Positions 44,101 to 52,100 of a stretch of 64,000 nt of DNA are shown here, piece by piece. The translations under genes and the position numbers were made by a program. Within the stretch, counting starts at the first letter, position 1. Each line of letters opens with the position of its first letter. The notes under the pieces were generated by a model, which made no database searches, was not told the origin of the DNA, and saw only the letters and a list, made by a program, of their open reading frames with translations. The stretch comes from NP936 sp002726085 (GTDB lineage: Bacteria; Acidobacteriota; Vicinamibacteria; Vicinamibacterales; UBA8438), in contig DASCQF010000093.1 in the NCBI GenBank assembly GCA_036012905.1, positions 105,816-169,815 on the forward strand, read 5' to 3'.

Positions 44101-45807
44101 GCCGACACCCAGCACATCCCGAAGGTCGAGTCCAAGCCCAGGCCGCAGCATGTCGCTGCACGCGTCGATCGTGTCGCGGAACACCGGCTCCGCGCGATAC
44201 AGCTCCGCCGCCATGTCGGTGTGCTGAGCGCCCTGCCCCGGAAACATCCAGATCAAGGTTCGATCGGACGTTTGCTCCACGATCTCGACGTGGTCGAGCG
44301 CCAACGCCAGCGTCTGGGCGTCACGCCCGACGATCGCCACTCGCTGCGCGAACGCGCGTCGCCCATGTTGCAGCGACCAGGCGACGTCCCCCATCCGGTC
44401 GCCCACCCCGTGGCGCAGGGTCCGCGCCAGCTGCGCGGTCGAGCGTGCAAGAGTCTCCTGGTCGCGAGCCGACACCAGAATGACGTGCGGCCCGGGGGGC
44501 GGCGCCGATGACGCCGGTTCCGGCGCCTGCTCCAGCACCACGTGCGCGTTGGTGCCACCGATGCCGAAGGAACTGACACCCGCGCGCCGAAGCGCGCCGT
44601 TCCCCGGCCAGGGCACCGGCATGGTGTTGATATAGAAGGGGCTGTCATCCAACGCCACCGCCGGGTTCGGTTGCGTGAAATGCAGGGTCGGCGGAATCTG
44701 ACCGTGCTCGAGTGCCAGCACCGTCTTGATGAAACCGGCGACACCCGCCGCCGCGTCAAGGTGACCAATCGCCGTCTTGACGGCCCCGAGCGCACAGACG
44801 CGACGCCCGGACATCGGCAACGCCTCGCAGAGCGCCTGAAACTCGATCGGGTCGCCCAGGCGCGTGCCGGTCCCGTGGGTCTCGATGAAGTCGATCGAGT
44901 CAGGCGTCACACCGGCAACCGCCAGCGCCTCGCCGATCACCCCGCGCTGTCCGTCGACACTCGGCGCCGTAAAGCCGACCTTCGTTCCTCCGTCGTTGTT
45001 GATCGCCGAACCGAGGACCACGGCCCGAATGGCATCGCGGTCGGCGAGGGCATCCTCCAGCCGCTTGAGCACGACGACCCCTACGCCGTTGCCACCGACG
45101 GTGCCGGTCGCGCCGATGTCGAAGGCGCGACAATGACCGTCGGGTGACAGGATCATCCCTTCGCGATACAGATACCCGACGCGATGCGGCACCCGTACCG
45201 AAACGCCACCGGCCAGCGCGACGTCACATTCGCCGCCCAGCAAGGCCTGACAGGCAAGATGCACCGCCACGAGCGAGGTCGAGCACGCCGTCTGCACGCC
45301 GATACTCGGCCCACCGAGATTCAGTTTGTAGGAGACCCGCGTCGGCAGAAAGTCCTTATCGTTGCTGATCATCGCCTCGAACTCGCCCACCGAGGCGATC
45401 AGGTCACGATGCGGCGCGAGGTTAGTCAATAGATAGCTGTTGAGCCCGGCGCCAGCGTAGACGCCAATGACGCCATTCTGACGATCGGGCATACAGCACG
45501 CATCCTCGAGCGCCTGCCAGGCGCACTCGAGAAACAGCCGCTGCTGCACGTCGAGCACTTCGGCCTCGCGCGGCGTGAAGCCGAAAAACGCGGCGTCGAA
45601 CCGTTCGATGTCGTCGAGCACGCCGGATGCCGGCACGTAATCGGGACGGCGAACCAGCTCGGTTTCCACACCGGCGGCCAACAACTCCGCGTCGCTGAAC
45701 CGGCTGATCGCCTCGACGCCGTCGCACAGGTTTCGCCAGTACATCCTGGCGTCCGGTGCACCCGGCACGCGGCACGCCAACCCAACCACTGCAATCCCGT
45801 CGCTCAC
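41179..45807 (-). CDS. Type I PKS module, KS-AT-KR-ACP
   Basis: 1542 residues. KS: Cys in QTACSTSLVAVHL near 174, His in ETHGTGTRLGDP and AIGHLDAAAG. AT: GHSVGEF near 612 and HAFH near 709, hence malonyl-CoA. KR: GGLGGIG near 1161, Lys in RPKVDG, Ser in MSSLTAV, Tyr/Asn in DYCAAN, so it should reduce the beta-keto group. There is no DH or ER. The carrier is of the peptidyl-carrier look (ELGGHSLL near 1471). The C-terminal tail VEQLSEDEAEQALRA resembles short helical docking ends seen in front of NRPS subunits. The GTG at 45807 overlaps the NRPS stop as GTGA, with GAGGG 7 bp upstream; the longer frame to 46113 runs over the NRPS carrier domain and is rejected. It extends the Ser-containing chain. 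Confidence 0.94.
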   Translation of the reverse strand: MSDGIAVVGLACRVPGAPDARMYWRNLCDGVEAISRFSDAELLAAGVETELVRRPDYVPASGVLDDIERFDAAFFGFTPREAEVLDVQQRLFLECAWQALEDACCMPDRQNGVIGVYAGAGLNSYLLTNLAPHRDLIASVGEFEAMISNDKDFLPTRVSYKLNLGGPSIGVQTACSTSLVAVHLACQALLGGECDVALAGGVSVRVPHRVGYLYREGMILSPDGHCRAFDIGATGTVGGNGVGVVVLKRLEDALADRDAIRAVVLGSAINNDGGTKVGFTAPSVDGQRGVIGEALAVAGVTPDSIDFIETHGTGTRLGDPIEFQALCEALPMSGRRVCALGAVKTAIGHLDAAAGVAGFIKTVLALEHGQIPPTLHFTQPNPAVALDDSPFYINTMPVPWPGNGALRRAGVSSFGIGGTNAHVVLEQAPEPASSAPPPGPHVILVSARDQETLARSTAQLARTLRHGVGDRMGDVAWSLQHGRRAFAQRVAIVGRDAQTLALALDHVEIVEQTSDRTLIWMFPGQGAQHTDMAAELYRAEPVFRDTIDACSDMLRPGLGLDLRDVLGVGDGPTVVSTRLEQTAVAQPALFAVEYGMARLLQSWEIEPDVVLGHSVGEFAAACVAEVITLPEALRALVERGRLMQTQKPGRMLTVALSETELEALVAPPVSVAAVNGAGLCVASGPSDAVAALERRCVDRGVSCQPLQTPHAFHSSMMEPVLPAFGQAIEQMSFAQASVPWVSSVTGDMVSDAPVDAGYWVRQIRQPVRFADALTRAFEMPRPLMLEVGPDQTLSSLARAHPRARDATVVPTMRRPGGPGTDQGVLLEAIGRVWTAGVPVGWDAIQPGAGRRRMSLPGYPFRGSRYWIDPPDPDRAPTERPDRHARRQPLDAWFYAPMWKPVSAPVTRDDSPVRGVWLFLVHDGDLVGAALAARARARGAIVISVSPGTAYARSAEDQFTIRSGRADDYDRLLSELALGVVPIDVVHAWCLEPPPGTDTAVRMTPLDAAFHSVFGVTRALSALAGDPSVGARDGAARCARLHVLSLATPAGADDIANAAIRAAIQGPVRVGPRECPMLTSRSIRMTPPTGEAGLAATIERLDRELLWPDAETDIAYLDGQRHVRVMAPLQVGRRAEGSGRGVASGSPPAPLRHRGHYLITGGLGGIGLVVARHLALRCEARLTLLGRTTVPPKTEWDDWLAQHPDEDVVSRRIRQLRRIDTAGGQVWIATADVGDHEALDRAVEAAIAHHGPVHGVIHAAGVPAGGLIAGRTRGQVDSVFRPKVDGALNLIRVLDEQSLDFLVFMSSLTAVLGEVGQVDYCAANAVLDELAVRLRGAGRVACSINWDAWRETGMAASASLPAGLESIRQRRLRDGILDREGLEVFERVLADDLARVVVSTRDLETRVEEEADTGSGSVPRIEPPERNHPRPVLSVPFAAAEGAIEQEVCLLWEAALGVDGVGRDDDFFELGGHSLLATQLLSRLRDQTGVGVSLGTFFEQPSVAALARVVEATQLDAVVAEVEQLSEDEAEQALRAAAEAPDA

Positions 45808-48800
45808 GTGCCGTCCCTCAAGCCTTGCCGGTGCGACAGACGCGCCTGACGGCTTGCCGCGACCGAGGCCCGGCGGCTGGTGCGACGATCGCCGCTTCGG
45901 GGAGGTCCCTGTTTCGGCCGCTCGCCGGCGCCTGCCACGTAGACGGCCAGCATCGCCACCGTCGGCAACCGAAACAGATCGACCAGCGAGAGCGTCCGAT
46001 CGATGAACGCGGCGAGCCCCGATTGGACCTCGGCGAGCGCCAGAGAATGTCCACCCAGCTCGAAGAAGTTGTCGTGGACACCGACCGCCTCGACGCCGAG
46101 CACCGCCTGCCAAATCTCCGCGATTTGTCGCTCGTTCTCGGTCCTGGGGCCCGTGTACGCCGTGTCAAGCCGCGGTCGCTCTGAAGTGGGATCCGGCAGG
46201 GCTCGTCGGGCGAGCTTGCCGCTGGGTGACAGCGGAAGCTGCTCAAGGAACAGGAACGTGGCGGGCATCATCGTGTCGGGCAGCCAGCTCGCCAGAAAGC
46301 GGTGTAGCGCGCTAACGGAGGGACGGGGTGAATCCGTCACCACATACGCGACCAGCCGGTCGGCACCATCGGGGCCGGGTCGAGCCTCGACCACCGCGTG
46401 CCTCACACTGGGATGCTCCGCCAGGCGTGCCTCGATCTCGCCGAGCTCGACCCGCACGCCCCGGATCTTCACCTGATGGTCGAACCGGCCCAGATACTCC
46501 AGCTCACCATCCCATCGCCACCGAGCACGGTCGCCGGTCCGATACATCCGCTCGCCAGGCTCTCCGAACGGATCGGGGACGAACCGCTCCGCGGTCAGGC
46601 CCGGGAGCGCGTGATAGCCACGACCGACCCCGAGCCCCGCGATACACAGCTCTCCCGCCACCCCGACCGGACAGCGGCGCCCAGCTCCGCCGACCACGTG
46701 AATCCGAGTGTTCGAGATCGGCCGGCCGATCGGCACCACATCGTCGAGGGCATCGCGTCGGCACGGCCAGTGCGTCACGTCGATCGCCGCCTCGGCCGGT
46801 CCATACAGGTTGTGCAGCTCAGCATCGGACCACTCCAGGCACTGGCGCGCCAGGTCCGGAGACAACGCCTCGCCGCTGCAGATGATCCGCCGAACACTCG
46901 GACACTCCGGCAGACCGGGGGTCTCGAGAAACATACGCAACATCGACGGCACGAAGTGCAGGGTCGTGACGCGCTGCCGTCGGATGAGCGCGGCCAGCAG
47001 TGCCGGATCTCGATGACGACCAGGCGGGCACAGCACCAGTCGCGCCCCGGCTGTGAGTGGCCACAACAACTCCCACACCGACACGTCGAAGCTCACCGGG
47101 GTCTTCTGCAGCACCGCGTCCGTTGAACCGAGCCGGTAGGCGCGTTGCATCCAGGCCAGACGATTCGACAGTCCGCCATGGGTATTCATCGCCGCCTTGG
47201 GTCGGCCGGTGGACCCGGATGTGTACATCACGTAGGCGAGGCCAGCCGGCCCGGGGTCCGCGCCCACACCAGACATTGTGTCGACCGCCTTGCGCTCATC
47301 CGGTTCGACCAACTGGCAGCCCGGCGGCGGCGACAACCGCCCGGCGAGATCCGGCGTCGCCACCAGGACTGGTGTGGCGGCGTCCCGCAACATCTCGTCA
47401 ATCCGACCGGGTGGATGCTCCGGGTCGATGGGTACGAATGCGCCGCCCGCCTTCAGCACGGCCACCAGCGCCACCAGGAGGTCGATCGACCGTGGCACCA
47501 GTACACCGACGAGCACGTCCGGTCCGACGCCCAGCGCGCGAAGCCTGGCCGCTAGTCCGGCGGCACGGGTCTCGAGCTGGCCGTACGAACAGGTCTGCGA
47601 CGGCGTGCCGTCACACGCATCCAGCACAAGGGCGTCCGCGTCAGGAGACTGGCCTGCCTGTCGCGCGATGAGATCATGGATCCGGCGACCGTGCTCGACC
47701 GGCGTCACCGTCTGATTTCGATCCCGCAAGAACCGGATGTCGTCAGGAATGAGCTCGAGGACCTGGTCGAGCGGCCGCGCAGAATCGTCACACACGTCCC
47801 GCAGCAGTGCCTCCATGTATCTGGTCAATCGCTCGGCGGTGTCACGTTCGAACAGCGGCGTCGCGTATTTCAGCCGTCCGGTGATCGGATCCGCGTCGGT
47901 CATCTCGAGCGTAATGTCGAACTGGCCCTCCATCTGACGCACCGGAAACGGTTCGAGCCGCAGGTCGGCCGACGCCGCTCCGTCCGACGCGGTGAGCTGC
48001 TCCGGGCCATGCTGCCGCGGGGCCTTCTGCAACACGAACAGCACCTGGAAGATCGGCAAGCGCCCGGGATCACGAACGGGGCGCAGCCGCTCCACGAGCA
48101 GCGGAAACGGAAAGTCCTGGTGCTCGATGGCCGCCAGTGTCTGGCGTCGCACGTCGGCCAGGAAGTCGCCGATGGTGCCGGTCTCCGGGAGACAGCTTCG
48201 AATGACCACCGGGTTGACGAAGTAGCCCACCGTGCCGGCGAACGCGGGGTCGGTCCGGCCCCCTGTCAGCGTCCCGAGCACGAGCTCAGGCTGACCCGCC
48301 ATGCGGTGCAGCAGTAGCTGAAAACAGCCGAGCAGGACGACATTGAGCGTCGCGCCCAGGCTGGCCGCCGTTGCGCGCAGATCGCGTGACAGACCGTGTG
48401 GCAGACCGAACTCGATCGTGCCGCCGCGCTCCGCACGCACCGGCGGTCGAGGATGGTCGAGCGGCAGCGCGAGCGGTGGCAAGACGCCCTCGAGGGTCGT
48501 CTGCCAGTGCCGCCACAAACGCTCACCGGCAGCTGACTCGAGCTGGGCGGTCTGCCGGCGGCAGAACTCGTGGTAGGGCGCCACCGGTTCCAGCGTGGGA
48601 ACACGTCCAGTCAGCTCTCCCTGATAGCACCGCACCAGCTCGTCGGTCAGAATCCACAACGACCACGCATCGCAGACCGCGTGGTGCAGCGTCAGCAGCA
48701 CCACATGATCGTCGACGGCGCTGCTGAACAGATCTACGCGCGCCAGCGGGCCGCGCGCCAGATCGAACGGCTCCGCGTAGGCGTCGTTGACCAGCCGCTC

Positions 48801-49154
48801 GACGGCGCCTCGATCGGGCCCCGTGCTGTGGGTGCGCAGCGGGACCTCCCGGTAGCCCCACACGTGCTGCACCGGCCGGCCGGCCTCGCTGGCAAATGTC
48901 GTGCGGAGCGCCTCGTGCCGGATGACCAGCTTTTCGATGGCACGGCGAAGCACCCCCTGATCGAGCGGTGATCTCGATCGGAAGGCGAAGGCGGTGTTGT
49001 AGGCTGGACTCGCGGGCTCGGTCTGATGCAGGAACCAGAGCGCGCGCTGTCCGATACCGACCGGGTGGATCTCGTGGCGACCGGCTGCCTTCTCGCGGAG
49101 CAGCGCGCGCAGTCGTTCGCGTGGTGCGACCGACCCGCCGGCAACGGCCGTCAC
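45804..49154 (-). CDS. NRPS single module, C-A(Ser)-PCP
   Basis: 1116 residues adding one amino acid between two PKS modules. C: HHAVCDA near 161, with Ala where the consensus has Gly. A: YTSGSTGRPKA near 641, with code D-V-W-H-I-S-L-I-D, the canonical Ser pattern (inference). PCP: ELGGHSLAL near 1036. A basic tail of about 35 residues (RTSRRASVAASRQARLSHRQ) follows the carrier and may be a docking element for the PKS that comes next, whose N-terminus starts directly at the KS. The GTG start at 49154 overlaps the upstream PKS stop as GTGA, with GGAGG about 6 bp upstream. Confidence 0.95.
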   Translation of the reverse strand: MTAVAGGSVAPRERLRALLREKAAGRHEIHPVGIGQRALWFLHQTEPASPAYNTAFAFRSRSPLDQGVLRRAIEKLVIRHEALRTTFASEAGRPVQHVWGYREVPLRTHSTGPDRGAVERLVNDAYAEPFDLARGPLARVDLFSSAVDDHVVLLTLHHAVCDAWSLWILTDELVRCYQGELTGRVPTLEPVAPYHEFCRRQTAQLESAAGERLWRHWQTTLEGVLPPLALPLDHPRPPVRAERGGTIEFGLPHGLSRDLRATAASLGATLNVVLLGCFQLLLHRMAGQPELVLGTLTGGRTDPAFAGTVGYFVNPVVIRSCLPETGTIGDFLADVRRQTLAAIEHQDFPFPLLVERLRPVRDPGRLPIFQVLFVLQKAPRQHGPEQLTASDGAASADLRLEPFPVRQMEGQFDITLEMTDADPITGRLKYATPLFERDTAERLTRYMEALLRDVCDDSARPLDQVLELIPDDIRFLRDRNQTVTPVEHGRRIHDLIARQAGQSPDADALVLDACDGTPSQTCSYGQLETRAAGLAARLRALGVGPDVLVGVLVPRSIDLLVALVAVLKAGGAFVPIDPEHPPGRIDEMLRDAATPVLVATPDLAGRLSPPPGCQLVEPDERKAVDTMSGVGADPGPAGLAYVMYTSGSTGRPKAAMNTHGGLSNRLAWMQRAYRLGSTDAVLQKTPVSFDVSVWELLWPLTAGARLVLCPPGRHRDPALLAALIRRQRVTTLHFVPSMLRMFLETPGLPECPSVRRIICSGEALSPDLARQCLEWSDAELHNLYGPAEAAIDVTHWPCRRDALDDVVPIGRPISNTRIHVVGGAGRRCPVGVAGELCIAGLGVGRGYHALPGLTAERFVPDPFGEPGERMYRTGDRARWRWDGELEYLGRFDHQVKIRGVRVELGEIEARLAEHPSVRHAVVEARPGPDGADRLVAYVVTDSPRPSVSALHRFLASWLPDTMMPATFLFLEQLPLSPSGKLARRALPDPTSERPRLDTAYTGPRTENERQIAEIWQAVLGVEAVGVHDNFFELGGHSLALAEVQSGLAAFIDRTLSLVDLFRLPTVAMLAVYVAGAGERPKQGPPRSGDRRTSRRASVAASRQARLSHRQGLRDGT

Positions 49155-52100
49155 CGTGCGCCTCCAGGCGACTCGTCGGTCCCGTCACCCTCCGGATCGC
49201 GTCCGGGCTCGCCGGCTCGGTCTCCAACCTCCAGTTCGAGGCCGGCCAGCATCGCGTCGACCTCCTCGTCGGTCATCTCGTCGACAAGGGCGAGCGATTC
49301 CCGTGCGGCCTCTCCATCGCCAGCCGTGGTTGCCGACTCCGGCTCATCGCCAGTCCTCGTTTCTAACGCCGCGGCGAGATGAACGGCCAGAGCATCCACA
49401 CGGTCGTCCGACAGCAGCACCGTCAGCGACACTTCGGCCCCCAGGTCGCGCCGGAACCGGCTCCGGAGCTCAACCGCCATCAAGGAGTCCAACCCGAGCG
49501 TGTCGAGTGCGCGGTCGGGCTCCAGGCGGTCCGGTTCCAGATCGAGCACCTCCGCGAGTCGCGCCACGACATAGGCGGTCACCTCCGCCGATCGCGCGCC
49601 GCCCGACGCCGTCCGAAGCCGGTCGACGAGGGCGCGGTCGACGCCGTGCGCGGATACGGCCGGCTCGCTTCGACCGACCAGCGATCGCAGCAGACCCGGA
49701 GCGGCACCGGGCAACCGCGCCGCCCAGACGTTCCACTCGACCGGAGCCACTGTCACCTGCACCGCCCCTTCGCGCAGCATCCTGCCAAGCATCCGCAGTG
49801 CGTGGTGCGGGTCGAGCACGCCAAGACCCGCCGCGCGCGCGCGCGCCGAGGTGTCACCACCGGCCGCCAGACCAACACCGGACCACGCGCCCCAGTTCAG
49901 CGTGAGCGCCGGCCGGCCAGCAGCGCGTCTCGTCCAGGCAAGTGCATCCAAAACAGCATTCGCCGCCGCGTAGTTGCCCTGCGCCGGCGAACCGAGCACG
50001 CTCGCCGTCGAGGAGTACAGCACGAAGCAGTCCAGCGGATCGGTGGCGGTCAGTCTGTCCAGGTGGGCGGCGCCGATCACCTTGGCCGGTAGGATCTCGC
50101 GAAACCTCGACCAGGTCTGTCCGGCCAGCAGACCGTCGGCCACCACACCAGCGGCATGAAAGACACCACCGATCGGCGCGCTCGCGCGCGCCTCGTTTAG
50201 GACATCGGTGAGCGCACCGGCATCCGCCACGTCACACTGGAACAGCCGAATCTCGACGCCGGACGCCCGCCAGGCGGTCACGAGCCCGTCACGTTCCGCC
50301 GTCGCTGGATCCCGGCGCGAGAGCAGGGCCACATGGCGCGCCCCTCCCTCCACCAACCACCCGGCGGTCAACAGGCCGAGTCCACCCAGCCCGCCAGTGA
50401 TCACATAGACCCGATCCGCACGGATCCCGCCGAACGGGACAGACGGCCCCGGCGTCGACGCTCCAGCATGCGGCGTCAGGCGCGGCACGAAACGCTGTCC
50501 GCCTCGGAGCGCGACCTCGTCCTCGCCCACCAGAACCTCATTCGGCTCCGCCCATCGCGACACCAGCTCACGCGTCAGGGCGTCGGCCATGTCGGCCACC
50601 GTCCCCGAGCCGGGGTCCAGGTCGACCCGCACCGGTCTCAGCTCGTGCTGCTCGAGCGCCAGGGTCCTACCCATGCCCCACATCATCGCCTGCAGACATC
50701 CGGCCGTCGTCAGCCCCGGGCCCAGCGGCTGCGCGCCGCGCGTGGCAAGCCAGAGCCGCGGCACGACGCCGTCTGCGCCCACCACAGCGAGCAGATCGAG
50801 CAAGCCCGACGACATCGCCCGCACGTCCCGCTCGAGCGTGCCGGTGTCAACCCACGCCGTCTCCGTCACGTCGAGCGCTCGCAGATACAACAGCTGGCTT
50901 GGGCGCGGGGTGCCCGGGGACGCCGTAAGGACCCGTCGAACGAACTCGGCGCCCGAGCCCTCTCCGTGCGAGTCCGCCGGTACTGCCGGCTCGATCAGCG
51001 TGACTCCAATCCCGTGCGCGCCGAGACGCTCCGCCATGGCGCGGCCGACTCCCCCCCGGTCGGCGACAATCAGGCAGGCGCCGTCTGGACCAGGCACCTG
51101 ACTCGTGCTCGGCTCACGCTGCTCTTCCGGCAGCCTCTGCCAGGAGATGGCGAACACGGGATCAGCCGCCGCACCCGGGCGAGACACCGGCTCCGCCGCC
51201 TGTCGTAGCGCCAGGCCTTCCACCGCGGCAACCACGCCGAGGTCATCCCACACCGTGAGATCCGCCGACCAACTGGTTCCATGCACGTCGTCCAGCACCT
51301 GCGCTCGTACGTGGACACCGTCGGCCGGCGAACGATAAACGCGGATGCGGTCGATCGAGAACGGCACCAGGGCCCGCCCGACCGCGCGGTCCGCGATCGC
51401 CGGCCCGACGGTCTGGAACGCGCCGTCGAGCAGCGCGGTGTGGAGCAGTCCCGACCCGGCCGGCCACCGGGCGGACAGCTCGACCTTGCTCTCTGATGCA
51501 TCGCTCCCGAGCGTTCGCAGATCCGTGAGAACCTGAAACGCGGGCCCAAAATCGACACCCTGGCGTCGACAGGCTTCGTAGTAGGTCCCCGCCTCGACCC
51601 GCGACACCGACGCGACCGGGGGCGGAACCTCGTCACCAGGAACTGCCGTCTGACGCGACAAACGGCCACCGGCATGCGCTACCCACTCGGTTTCCGTCGC
51701 TCGGCTGTAGACCCGGAACCGGTAACCGTGTTCCTGGTCCGGCTCGATGACCACCTGAACAACCGTCGATCCGCTGTCTGACAGCACGAGCGGTCGCTCG
51801 AAGACGAGGTCCTCGAGGGCTACGGGTCCCGCACTCAGTACCTCGGTCGCCGCATCGAGCGCGAGCGTCACGAATCCGGCCGCCGGCAGCACGACCTGGC
51901 CGTGCACGCGATGGTCCAGCAGAAACGGGTGACTGACCGGTCCGAGATCCCCCTGATACCGATGCTTGGTCGTGCCTGGCAGCAGAAGACGCTGGCCGAG
52001 CAGCGACCCTAGATCTCGCGGTCCGGGGCCGGAGGAGACTCCCACGGCCTTCACTGGCGTCCCGCGACCCACACTGTCGTCCACCCAGCAGCGGCGTCGC

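Noticed and set aside
45808..46113. Longer N-terminus for the KS-AT-KR-ACP protein
   Set aside because: The extra 102 residues are Arg/Gly-rich antisense-like sequence in another frame of the Ser NRPS carrier domain. GTG at 45807 has a good ribosome binding site and a GTGA overlap.
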